A stretch of DNA of 64,000 bases from Tenrec ecaudatus. Lineage: Eukaryota; Chordata; Mammalia; Afrosoricida; Tenrecidae. Made by a program: the position numbers and the translations under genes. How positions within the stretch are numbered: position 1 is the stretch's first letter; the number at the start of each line of letters is the position of its first letter. Positions 35,096 to 45,354 of the stretch are shown here, piece by piece. The stretch lies in assembly GCF_050624435.1 (NCBI RefSeq), contig NC_134543.1, positions 124,029,475 through 124,093,474 of the forward strand, given 5' to 3'. Under the pieces are notes generated by a model. It saw nothing but the letters and a program-made list of their open reading frames with translations. It did not search any database and was not told the origin of the DNA.

Positions 35096-35801
35096 TGATA
35101 GTGCGCCAGGCCTCAGGGAACTGCTGCGTTTACCTGCCTGTTGCTTGCCTTTGTAGCCTAGCTTTGTGACTTTGGTCAGAGGTTGCGGTGAATTAACTTA
35201 CCTTTGGTAGTTTTCCTCTGGAAGCTGGAGATAAGGGAAGCTTATTTGCAACAATTTAAGTAAAAGAGAACAAAGTAGATTCACAGTAAGGTAAGTGAGG
35301 AGTGGGCTAAGAATGATTAAAATGTTAATAATTTAAGTATAATTTGTTATAGCGTCTTGAGTAGAAAAAAATGGAAACAAAGAATTCGTTTATTTTGAAC
35401 CAGAAGACCAGGGATGCTAACTAAAGAATAACTAGACGGAGACTTAATCCTTTGAGTTCCAGAGAAGGAGCAAGGCAAACTGTTCCACCTTAGAGGGATT
35501 ACCCCAAGCATGTGGACTACTGCCCACTGGAGCAGGAAGCAACACAAGAGAACACCATATTTATAAACAAATAATCTGTAATATAAGCTTATTGTTGTCC
35601 CCTTTTCAGGTCCCTTCCTGCCCTAATGTATATATAGAACCCCCTTTCTCCATTTAGGGAGATATTTCTTTGCCCCATTGAATCCACACTGTCTCCTTGA
35701 ATATCATATTCCGTAAAACTCTCACTCCCCCACCTCCTGCCCCAGTCCTGCGGTTGGCTTACTTGGGGCAGCTAGCCCACATCACCCATGTTGCATAAAC
35801 A
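35096..35801 (+). mobile_element. Solo LTR with 4-bp TSD, class-I-like ERV
   Basis: It runs tgatagtgcgccaggcctca ... gttgcataaaca, 706 bp. The flanks are exact atac copies (35092-35095 and 35802-35805). Removing one copy rejoins the RTE reading frame region. A 4-bp duplication points to a gammaretrovirus-like class I ERV, unlike the 5-bp LTRs elsewhere in the window. A 'taatgtatatatagaacccc' TATA-like block (35622) and a 'ctgtctccttgaatatcata' tail fit an LTR. Strand is tentative, from the TATA and end polarity. Confidence 0.7.
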
Positions 35802-36174
35802 ATACCTACACAGAATCGATAAAACACAGGCAAACATCTTTCTTGCATCCTCTGCCTCAGGCCAAGTCTGACAATCCCAATGATATCCCTTTTTCCACTT
35901 CCTCTTTTGAACCCAGCTCAAACTTCTGGCACCTTCCTGTTGGTGAACAGCTGCAATCATTTTTGAATAATTTTCAGTGGAGTATTGCTGAATTTCTGCT
36001 TCTGTTAGGTCACCTTTCTTTGGAATGGGCCTGGATAGGGATCTCTTTAACTAAATTAGCCAGGTACCTCTTTCAGATTTCTGGACATAGATGAGTCTTG
36101 CATTCATTTGTTGGAGAATCTCATTTGGCACGTCCTCCATTTTTGGAAACTGTCTCTTTTTCCTGAGGATCCTA

Positions 36175-36327
36175 GGTGCTGGGGTAAGCAGTGGGGTAAG
36201 TATTGGGCTGCTAGTGCAAAGTTGCTGGTTCAAGTCCACCAGCCACTCCTTAGGAGAATGATGAGGCTCTCTACTTCTGTGAAGATTTATGATCTCAGGA
36301 ATGATTCAGAAGAGATTGGATGGTAGT
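36175..36327 (+). repeat. AfroSINE inside the RTE
   Basis: 'taggtgctggggtaagcag', 'tattgggctgctagtgcaaa', 'gctggttcaagtccaccagc' and 'gaatgatgaggctctctac' are in order. RTE sequence flanks both sides (…cctccatttttgg; ggtgcctttcagtgcag…). Boundaries are approximate. Confidence 0.65.
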
Positions 36328-36480
36328 GTGGTTGTTTTAGCTGGTGCCTTTCAGTGCAGCTTAAACTTCTTCCTTTGCCATTGCTGGCTCTTGATAATAT
36401 GATATCTCCTGAAATAGTGGAATGACAGGCAATACTTTTTAGTCCTGTGACTCTGTATAATTATTCCTTCTATCTTCTTT

Positions 36481-38419
36481 AAAAAAAACACTTTATTGGG
36501 GGCTTGTACAACTTTTAAAAATTATTTTATTGGGGGCTCATACAACTCTCATCACAATCCATTGTGTCAAGCACATTTGTAGCCATCATCATTCTCAAAA
36601 TATTTTCTTTCTACTTGAGCCCTTGGTATCAGCTCATTTCCCCCCTCCCTCCCACATCCTCGAGAATTTATGAATTATTTTTTCATGTCTTACACAGTCT
36701 GAGGCTTCCCTTCACCCACTTTTCTGTTGTTCATCCCCCAGGGAGGGGGTATACGTAGATTCTTGTGATCGGTTCCTCCTTTTTCTCCCACCTACCCCTT
36801 CTGGTATCCTTACTCTCATTATTGGTCCTGAGGGATTTATCGGTCCTAGATTCCTTGTGTTTCCAGCTCTTATCTGTACCAGTGTACATCCTCTGGTCTA
36901 GACAGATTTGTAAGGTAGAATTTGGATCATGATAGCAGGGGGTTGGAAGCATTAATGAAGTAGAGGAAAGTTGTATATTTCATCAGTGCTGTACTTGGCT
37001 CATCTCCTCCTGCGACCCTTCTGTAAGGGGATATCCAGTTGTCTGCAGATGGGCTTTGGAGCTCCACCCTGCCTTCCCCCTCATTCACAATGATATGATT
37101 TTTTGTTCTTTGATGCCTGACAGCTGATCCTATTGACACCTCATGATCACACAGGTTAGTGTGCTTCTTCCATGTTGGCTTTGTTGCTTCTCAGCTAGAT
37201 GGCCGCTTGTTTATCTTCAAGCCTATAAGACCCCAGACGCTATCTCTTTTGATAGCCAGGCACCATCAGCTTTCTTCACATTTGCTTCTGCACCTGCTTT
37301 GCCTTCAGTGATCGTGTTGGGAAGGTGAGCATCATGGAATGCCAGGTTAATAGAACAAAGTATTCTTGCATTGAGGGAGTACTTGAGTAGAGGCTCAATG
37401 TCCATTTGCTACCTTAATACTAAACCTATAAATATATGCACATAGACCTATTTCCGCATCGACATATATGTTTACATATGCACATGCCTGTATTTAGACC
37501 TCTACACATGCCCTTTGCCTCCTAGTTCTTTCCTCTATTTCCTTTGACTTTCCTCTTGTCTCACTATCATGTTCAGCCTTCATTTCGGTTACAGTAATTC
37601 CTCCCTGTTACTTTGCCCTTGATCAAGTCCTACCAGGCCTCCTACACCCTTCTTGCCATTGATTTTGGATGACCTATTACTCCCTTGTCCCTGGGTTTGT
37701 TAATACCCATTTCCTTTCTCCCTGCCTCCCTCTCTCTCATGTCCCCCTGGACATCTGCTGTTTTCTCCTCCAGATTGTTTATCCAGCCTTATTTAGATAG
37801 ACCTGCAGAGATAATAATATGCACACAAAAACAGGACAGAACAAAACAAAGCAACAAAAACAAACAAAACAACAGCAACACCAAAAAAGCCCCCACAAAA
37901 AAGAAAAGCCTGTAAATAGTCCAAGGTCTGTTTGTTGACCTTTAGCAGTATTTTCCAGTCAAGTCTGATGGGGTGCCATGCCCTGGCCCCAAAGTCTATT
38001 TCTGGTATTCCCTGAAGACTTCACATTGCTCTGTTCCCCTTGCTGTTCTGTTGCATGCTCATTAGTGTTTTGCCTCAGTGTGGTGGGGTCAGATTGGGTG
38101 CAATTCCCACACTGTGCCTCCCTGTTGTCTCCTGTAGCACTATGGGTCAGTGAGGAAGGTCGTGTCTCATAGTGGGGCCAGCCCTATGGTCCTCTCTGTG
38201 CATTGGCTGCTCTGAGCAGGAATATCGTCCCCAGGGCTTGGTGGGCCGTATGTGCTCCACTCTCTCTTCCTCTTCCTTCATTTGCTCCTGCATGCTCTGA
38301 TCAGACCTGTCCCTCTCTCTGAGCTGTAGCTACAGGGCTGCCCCTGAAGTGAATTCTTCTGCAGAGGGTGGGGCGGGTGCTGTCCACATAGTTGGAATTG
38401 TGGATGACTCCTCACCTTT
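36481..38419 (-). mobile_element. ORF-less L1-type tail retroposon, 1.9 kb
   Basis: Antisense, flanked by tatcttcttt (36471-36480 and 38420-38429), a 10-bp duplication in RTE sequence. On the minus strand the target reads TT|AAAAGAAG, as L1 endonuclease prefers. The 3' end has two tandem tail copies (ctttattgggggcttgtac, then ttttattgggggctcatac). No long frame exists. A-rich text (acaaaacaaagcaacaaaaa, on plus) lies near 37835. The 5' end falls within about 12 bp of that of the copy at 41874-43729. Confidence 0.8.
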
Positions 38420-39105
38420 TATCTTCTTTTAATACTTCCTGCAGCGTTCAGTTTTACCCAGTGAGTCCTTCATTATTACAACCCAAGGCTCGGATTTTCC
38501 TTCAGTTCTTTCAGCCTGAGGAGTGAATGTCTTCTTCCCTTTTGATTGTTTAACTCCAGATTTTTAAGCACATCGTTGTTTTTGGTGGTTTTTTTTTTAA
38601 CCATATCTGTCAAGTGGTCCTCTCAAAATTTCTGTTTAGCTCTTTCACTACTTCATGATTTCTTCTTTTTTGGCAACTGTACAAATTTCAAAGATTCATT
38701 TTTTCTTGTCTTTTTACTGACCTTTCTCTTTTTTATCCCATGTAATATCCTTGATTTCTCCCTACAATTCTGCTTTCGTCAGTAACGATCAGCTCATCAA
38801 GTCTATCCTTGAGTTGGTCTCCAAACTCAAGTGGCATGTATTTGAAGTCATACCTTGGCTCTCGTGGGCTGGCTTTAATTTTCTTCAGCTTCAACTTGAG
38901 CTCACAAATGAGCAGTTGTTAGTCTGCCCTGCATCAGCCCTGGCTCCCACCCCACTACCTTTGTATTGACTGATGATATTTAGTTTCTTACCGTCTATTC
39001 TGGGAAGTCCATGTGTAAAGTTGCTGTTTAAAAAGAAAGAAAATGAAGGACGTATTGCTAAAGATTTCATTTGTTGGATTTGAAAAATTCTATCATAAGA
39101 ATGAT

Positions 39106-39741
39106 GAGACTAGAGCTACTCTTCTCAGGCAAGGATTTTTTCAAACCCTAAGGGCTTCTGATTTGGAGGTAAATGAAAGGAAGGTGAAAGGGGATGTTGA
39201 AAGAATTCTTATCAGCACAATCAATGTAAATATCTGGTGTGGCCTCTCTAATCTTAAAAGGAATGTCAACCTTCCTGAAAGGCAGGGGTCTTCTTCAGTG
39301 TGAAATGTACTGCAATTTGAAATGCAAATGTCTTGCTTGCAGCGGTTCCTGGCACTAGTGAAATTAAATGGTTTTAAAGAAATAGGTATGTAGCAACTGT
39401 GCTGTATATATTTGTCATGGATGTAGACCCGAAGTCACCATTTACTTTCCTTAAGTTAAATGAAAAATATCAAATTTCTGCTTAAGCACTACATAAAAGA
39501 ACTTCAAGTTTGTGGGAAAATGTCATTATTTTTTAACTTCATTTCCCACCTAGCTTTTGGAAGCGCCCCATCCCTGATATTTGTGTTGAAAACTTTTAAT
39601 ACAATTACAAAGACTTGGGACGTTAACAAACAATGACTTACTTACGGTCTTGTCATCTTACCATGTTTAGAACAAATCTATTTTATCTAGGTAAACCTAG
39701 AATGGTATTTTCTCCACAAAAATAGCTGTATTATTTAAAAA
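39106..39741. other. Single-copy sequence with an octamer motif
   Basis: A perfect ATGCAAAT octamer (POU factor site) lies at 39322-39329. An 87-codon frame (39043-39303) starts in the RTE and runs into this DNA. I see no family resemblance. Confidence 0.3.
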
Positions 39742-39870
39742 TGAAAGGCTCAAGTAGAAAATGTTTTGAAAATGATGGCAACAAATGTACAAATGTAGCT
39801 GACACAATGGATGGGTGGATGGATTGTGATAAGAGTTGTACGAGCCCCCCAATGAAACAATTTTTAAAAA
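39742..39870 (+). mobile_element. L1-type 3' tail, short copy
   Basis: 'aaggctcaagtagaaaatgt', 'gatggattgtgataagagtt' and 'gtacgagccccccaatgaaa' are in order. Possible flanking duplication tttaaaaatg, blurred by the A tail. Confidence 0.7.
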
Positions 39871-39909
39871 TGGGCTTGATCCCCATGCAAAATGTTTGAA
39901 AATCATTTT

Positions 39910-40022
39910 TGTGTCCTGGTGGTGCTGCGGGTAAATCTTTCACTGCTCCCCGTTAGCCCCTCAGAGGGAGAAAGAGCGTTCCAGGCTCAGAATCCCTGTA
40001 CATCAGACTCTGTGATGAGTTG
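39910..40022 (+). repeat. AfroSINE, deleted copy
   Basis: 'tgtcctggtggtgctgcggg', 'ccctcagagggagaaagagc' and 'atcagactctgtgatgagtt' show a head, middle and tail with the centre missing. Confidence 0.5.
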
Positions 40023-40207
40023 GTGTAACACACACATCTGGAATCAAAGAGCTTAATCTTATTAGATATATTTTAATGAATGACGGTGTTTGTCTAGGAT
40101 AACAGATTTTTAAAAAATTAAGCTTAAAAGTCTTTCTGTAGTACTTTGGTATTAAGGAACAATTCATTGAAAACATGATTGTATATTATTTTAAAATTTC
40201 AAATGTA

Positions 40208-40365
40208 TGGGAGGGGTAAAATGAGGAGCTGATGTCAGGGGCTTAAGTGGAGAGCAAATGTGTTGAGAATGATGAGGGCAATGAGTGTACAAATGTGCTT
40301 TACACAACTGATGTATGTATGGATTGTGATAAGAGTTGTTGAGCCCCTAATAAAATGATTTTTTT
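40208..40365 (+). mobile_element. L1-type 3' tail with 15-bp TSD
   Basis: Flanked by aaaatttcaaatgta at 40193-40207 and 40366-40380, preceded by TT on both sides. The target TT|AAAA is the classic L1 endonuclease site. It runs from tgggaggggtaaaatgagga to gcccctaataaaatgatttt. 5'-truncated to 158 bp. Confidence 0.85.
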
Positions 40366-40439
40366 AAAATTTCAAATGTACAGAGACTTAAAAGTCCCAT
40401 ATTTCATAAGAGTTTTCAGGACCCACCGTGTAAAATATA

Positions 40440-40591
40440 AATATTTATAGATTGGTATTGGACATATGGGCTAATATCAGACTTAGGGACTTGACTGGGC
40501 TGTTTTCTCAATATTCAGCTGCTCTTGTATGTAAAGCTGTCTTATACACACGAGACTCCCTGGATTTTCCTAGTCTACCCTGGCTAGCACA
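40440..40591 (+). mobile_element. LTR-A fragment, 3' third only
   Basis: 'gattggtattggacatatgg', 'gacttgactgggctgttttc' and 'gtctaccctggctagcaca' match the 3' end of subfamily A. The missing 5' part implies deletion, since LTRs do not insert truncated. Confidence 0.65.
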
Positions 40592-41419
40592 CTAAGATAC
40601 ATATATGTGCAGACAGGAAGTTAAGGCTCATACCAGGTCTTAAGGTTAAACAGGGTACACTTTAGCACCACACAACAACCTGGTTTGGTAACTAAAGCTT
40701 TAGCTTGTGGGAAGAAATGGTTTTAGTTTCAGATGTATTTCTTATGAGAGACTTGGGAACTATCCCGTTGACTTACATCTTCTAATGAATCATCTAGTCA
40801 CATGAAATGTGCAGCAGCAGGAGGAGCGCCATGAAGGCATGGCTGAACTGCTTAGGTGGCATGCCTTTGTTTTCCCACAAGTCCCCAATGCACTGAGAAT
40901 TGGCCACCACACTCATCCTCTGCTGAGTTCAGACAAAGGCCAGGAATGTGATCTTGTTAAAAAGCAGCAAGGTTTTCGTTGGTCTACAAAGAACTATGAC
41001 CACTGTGGGTTGTCTTTTCTAAAGAACTAATAGCTTTGAGGATACACGAGTGATTGCAGAATCCTGGACTCTGTAACTTTGTCTTCAAAATCAACAGGTT
41101 AGATGCCAGGAGTAGAAGCAAAGAATTCTAGTAAAGCCTTTCTTCCTCCCCGAGGAGAGAGGTTTGATTGATGCTCTAGTCAATCCTGGGGTGCTGCTGA
41201 GAGGATTAGGGACTCGCAGGCATAGCAGTTGCTTGCAGTCCTGTTAACTACTGCTCTGTAGTTAATGCTCTAGACGAAGGCTACAATTTGACAAAACGTT
41301 ACCATTTTAGGATTAGGCTCACAGTCTGATAGGAAAGGCTAGACCATTTCAGACATACAGGGAGTGTCCAATTTACAATGTATTCTAGTTATGAGAATGT
41401 CAATTAGACCATGTTTTGT
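40592..41419. other. Single-copy sequence
   Basis: No gene or repeat is supported. A possible degenerate element at 41050-41290 is not nameable. Confidence 0.3.
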
Positions 41420-41560
41420 GTGTGTGTTATCTGGTGGTGAAGTGGGTCATGTCTTGGGCAAGGTGGGTAGTTCAAACTATTTGTTCCCATAAAGATTTAT
41501 AGTTTTGGAAATGTAGGGAGTGGGTCTAGTTTGTTCTTTAAGTCTGCTGAGTAGGCACGG
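41420..41560 (+). repeat. AfroSINE, degenerate
   Basis: 'tggtggtgaagtgggtcatg', 'gggtagttcaaactatttgt' and 'cataaagatttatagttttg' keep the order of the SINE head and middle. Confidence 0.45.
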
Positions 41561-41873
41561 GCTACACTCTACATACAGCCAAGTTTTTAAGCACATTTTT
41601 AGTGCTGTTTTGGTGGTAAAATTAGGTGCCTCGGCTGATATTTGGGTTGGGGTGTACTTGAGTATACAATGTACTACCATGTTGCAGGTTTCATTCTCAG
41701 ATGTTCAGTGCTGTGGTTTATGTAGTGATTAATGAAAGGCAATAATAATGAAAACTGGAGGGGCAAAAAAGGAGAGGTGTTTTATTTACATCTGAATGGA
41801 CTTAAGGACCCAGTCCTAAATCAGAGACTACTCTGTATCTCAGGAACTGGGAAAGGAACAATTACGTTATTTC

Positions 41874-43729
41874 ATTTTTAAAATTGTGGGTGTTTTTTTA
41901 AAATCATTTTATTGGAGGCTCGTACAACTCTTATCACAATCCATACATACAACCGTGTCAAGCACATTTGTACATTTGTTGACCCCATCATTCTCAAAAC
42001 ATTTGCTTTCCACTTAGCCCTTGGTATGTTTCCCCCTCCCTTATGAACCCTTGATAATTTAGAAATTATTTAGTCATATCTTACACCATCCTACATCTCC
42101 CTTCACCCACTTTTCTGCTGTCTGCTCCCCAGGGAGGAGGCCACATGCAGATCCTTGTAATTGGTTCCCTTTATACCCCACCTTCCCTCCACCCTCCTGG
42201 TGTCTCCACTCTCCCCACTGGTTGTGAAGGGTTCATCTGTCCTGGATTGCCCATATTTCCAGTTCCTATCTGTACCAGTGTACATCCTCTGGTCTAGCCG
42301 GATTTGTAAGGTAGAATTGGGATCATGATAGTGGGTGGGGAGGAAGCATTTAAGAACTAGAGGAAACTTGTAGGTTTCATCGGTACTACACTGCACCCTG
42401 ACTGGCTCTTCTCCTCCCTGTGACCCTTCTGTATGAGGATGTCCAGTTGCCTAGATGGCTGGGTCCCTACTCCACTCCCCCTCATTCACAATATGAAATT
42501 TGTTCTTTATGCCTAATACCTGGTCCTCTTGACACCTCATGATCACACGAGCTGGTGTGCTTCTTCCATGTGGACTTTGTTGTTTCTGAGCTAGATGGGC
42601 ACTTGCTTACCTTCAAGCCTTTATGATCCCAGATGCTATCTCTTTTGATAACCGGGCACCATCAGCTTTTTTCACCACATTTGTTTATGCACCCACTTTG
42701 TCTTCAGCGATTGTGTTAGGAAGGTGAGCATCATGGAATGCCAGGTTAATAGAACAAAGTGTTCTTGCATTGAGGGAGTACTTGAGTGGAGACCCAATTT
42801 CCATCTGCTACCTTAATACTAAACCTATAAGTATATGCATATAGATATATTTCCCTTTCATACATATTTGTATATATGTACATGCCTATATTTAGACATC
42901 TATAAATACCCTTTGCCTCCTAGTTCCTATCTCTATTTCTTTTTATTTTCCTCTTGTCCCACCATCATGCTCAGCCTTCATTTGGATTTCAGTAATTCCT
43001 CTTGGTTACATTGTCCTTGATCAATCCTACCAGGCCTCTTAGACACACTCCTTGCCATAGATTTTAGATCACTTGTTGTTCCCTTGTCCCTGGGTTGGTT
43101 AACACCACTTCCTTTACCCTGCCTCCCCCCTCCCATGTCCCCCTAGAACCATTGGTCCCATTGTTTTCTCCTCCAGATTGTTTATCCAGCCTATCTTATC
43201 TAGATAGACCTGCAGAGATAATAATACGAAGACACACAAAAAAGACAAAGCAACAAAAGAAAACAAAACAACAAAAATGACACAAAAAAGCCTGTAAATA
43301 GTTCCTGTTTGCTGACCTTTAGGAGTTTTTTCAGCTGAGCCTGATGGAGTGCCACACCCTGGCCTCAGTCTAATTTTGGTACTCCTTCAGGACTTCCTTG
43401 CTCTGCTGTTCCATGCCGTGTTTTGCTTCGGTGTGGTGGGATCAGATCAGGAGCAATTCCCAGTCTCCAGGGTTGTCCCCTGTAGGGCTATGGGTCAGTG
43501 AGGGATGTCACGTCTCATAATGGGGCTGGCCATATGGTCCTCTCTGTGCATTGGCTGCTCTGAGCAGTGACATCCTCCTCAAGGTTTGGTGGGCCAGTAT
43601 GTGCTCCACTCTCTTCCTCCCCCTTCATTTCCTCCTCTTTGCTCTGATCAGACATGTCCCTCTCCCTGAGCTGTAGTAAATTCTTCTGGGGGGAGGGGCA
43701 GCTGTCCACATAGTTGGGATTGAGACATG
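41874..43729 (-). mobile_element. ORF-less L1-type tail retroposon, second long copy
   Basis: Flanked by acgttatttc (41864-41873 and 43730-43739), an exact 10-bp duplication. It is colinear over its whole 1,856 bp with 36481-38419, including the A-rich part (near 43230) and the far 5' block (ctgtccacatagttggga). No ORF2 similarity. Confidence 0.8.
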
Positions 43730-43741
43730 ACGTTATTTCTA

Positions 43742-43835
43742 TGAAACAACATTTGTTGGTACTTGCTATGTGCTAGGATCTCTATTACTAAACTAGAGAT
43801 GCGGGTAGGATTCTTGGTCCCATGGAGCTATCTTC
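43742..43835 (-). repeat. L2 LINE 3' fragment
   Basis: 'acatttgttggtacttgcta' and 'tgtgctaggatctctattac', then 'cttggtcccatggagctatc', resemble the antisense L2 terminus. Confidence 0.45.
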
Positions 43836-44799
43836 TGGTATTGAATGGCATCTCACCGGTGGGCAGTGCCTAAGTGTTGAAGTCATAGAAAATCTTGAAA
43901 TCTGGAATGTGTGTCTCATGGGACCTCCCTGTCCTCATGGGACCCAATGAATGAGTCTTGTGAACTGAGGACTATGTGGAAGGAAAACTAACCTTAGAAT
44001 GGATCTTGTCTCTCTTAATGAGTTCCCTACACAAACACTACTATTTGGGCTAAGCAATGTATGATCTTTGTTAGAAAACTCAGGGACCATTTATTTAGGT
44101 GCCTTTAATATGAACTCATTACCATTCTTTTCAGAATGTCCAGATTTATCCAATGTCCACATGGACTTCAAGATAGTCTATACTTCTATCACCAACTCCC
44201 TTTCCAGCTTCTGGCAACAGCGGGTTCATGCTTGAGAAACACTAAAGTTATAGTAGTGTCCCATATGCGTAAGCAGAGAGATTTGCTACATATTTCTCAG
44301 TAAGAGAAGTTTATGCTGGTTCTTTTGCAGTGGTGTGTCAGATAGGCAAGGTTCTCTCTTATTTAAAAAAAAAACTTGCATAAAATTACAAAACAGAGTC
44401 ACTTTGAGAAAAATCACAAAGTCGAACTAGATAGAAAATGTAAAATCACCCATAATTCCACCGGGTCAAGGAGAGATCTACCTAACATTGTGCTAATCCC
44501 AGGCTACTGTTTCTCTCCATGCACCGCCGCAGCTGCGATCTTAATGCACGTAGTGGAGGGTTGTGATTTGCCTCCTCACTTCAACAACCTTCGCATTATT
44601 TCATGTGCCTCTGCATTTCCTAACGACCTTGCAAACCTCAGAAGCTGCATAAGGACAACAGCATTTTATGTTCTTTTTCATTTAACAGCAGCTACCCCTG
44701 CTGCATCCCTATCCGACCGCCTCTCTGGACGTGAGCTTTTGGCCAGCCAGGCTTTGGGGACAAGGAACACAACCTGTAAAGGGAAGACCCTTACTGCCC
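43836..44799. other. Single-copy sequence upstream of the CpG island
   Basis: The 44390-44690 part may hold an ancient LINE or MER remnant (aaaatcacccataattccac), which would explain the 153-codon frame there. Nothing else is recognised. Confidence 0.35.
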
Positions 44800-45093
44800 T
44801 GCGGGCGAGACCACGCGGGCGTGTTCCCAGGGCCTAGCCAGGGGCGGAGGACGAGGCGTGTGGCGGAACGCGGGCCCCGCACTCCCTTTCCCATCCCTCG
44901 CCCACAGCACTAGGAAGCCGGCGTCCCCCTTCTCTGCCCTCCCCGCGAGACGGCTTCCCCACAAACCAGCCCCACGACAGACGCCCGCGGGAAGGTTCTG
45001 GAAAGGCCCCGGGGCGCCGGGACCGGCCCAGCCGGAGCGCGCAGCGTCGCCGCAGCCCGAGCGGAGCGCGCGAGGCCGCGCCGTCCCCGAGTG

Positions 45094-45108
45094 ATGACGC
45101 GCTTCCTG
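45094..45108. promoter_or_regulatory. CRE-like and ETS-like motifs
   Basis: gatgacgcgcttcct combines a TGACGC (CREB/ATF half-site variant) and a CTTCCT (ETS core) in 15 bp. The two are often found in CpG-island promoters upstream of start sites. Here they lie about 190 bp before the candidate ATG. Confidence 0.3.
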
Positions 45109-45138
45109 CCCCCCCCCCCGCGCTCGCGGCCGCGCGCT

Positions 45139-45150
45139 CGCGCACGCGCT
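45139..45150. promoter_or_regulatory. NRF1-like palindromic site
   Basis: cgcgcacgcgct matches 11 of 12 positions of the NRF1 consensus YGCGCAYGCGCR. NRF1 sites cluster just upstream of CpG-island start sites. Confidence 0.35.
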
Positions 45151-45159
45151 CGGCTCTCG

Positions 45160-45293
45160 TTCCGCGCCGGGAGCCCGCGGCGGCGGCGGCAGCTGGGGCG
45201 GCTGCGGGAGCGGAGCGGTCGCCGGGCGCACTGGGGGACGCCGGCCGCTCTCCGGGCAGACGCTCTGCGGGGAGACACTCCATGCACCCCCCG
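45160..45293 (+). other. Candidate first exon with ATG and splice donor
   Basis: GC-rich 5'-UTR-like sequence leads to an ATG at 45282 (ctccatgcac), four codons (MHPP) and a strong donor CCG|GTAAGCG with the GT at 45294-45295. The coding part would end in phase 0. The start side is not defined, and 45160 is only a placeholder after the NRF1-like site. If the ATG is not used, this could be a purely 5'-UTR exon. The gene, transcript direction and next exon are unknown. Confidence 0.35.
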
Positions 45294-45333
45294 GTAAGCG
45301 CACGGATCGCTCGGGGTTTCCCGCTCCTCCAGC

Positions 45334-45354
45334 TTGCATGCACGGTGCATGCAA
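45334..45354. promoter_or_regulatory. 21-bp perfect palindrome with 1-base centre
   Basis: Arms ttgcatgcac and gtgcatgcaa surround one G. It lies 40 bp inside the putative intron 1. Each arm holds TGCATGCA, itself palindromic. It could bind a dimeric factor or extrude as a short hairpin. Confidence 0.6.

Larger units (their letters stand above)
33632..39105 (-). pseudogene. Antisense RTE LINE with four nested insertions
   Basis: The RTE1 host is read in antisense. The 3' end at 33632-34289 includes aaacatgatgtcctttctag and 'catggcttgggtcaaatgca'. The RT core is at 34803-35095 and 35802-36170. The upstream coding region is at about 36328-36480 and 38430-39105 (actcaaggc-like 'acaacccaaggctcggattt', 'cttggctctcgtgggctggc'). 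About 2.1 kb of host remains after removing guests. Guests are an LTR-A (34290-34797), a class-I-like LTR (35096-35801), a SINE (about 36175-36327) and an L1-type tail (36481-38419). The host is full of stops. Confidence 0.85.

Noticed and set aside
39043..39303. 87-codon frame with plausible composition
   Set aside because: It begins inside the antisense RTE and no family is recognised. There are no supporting splice sites.
36481..43729. Segmental duplication as the explanation for the two long tail copies
   Set aside because: Each copy has its own different 10-bp target duplication and different flanks, so they are independent retrotransposition events.
44376..44837. 153-codon frame just upstream of the CpG island
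   Set aside because: It starts in a probable ancient repeat and runs into GC-rich sequence. No domain and no splice signals.
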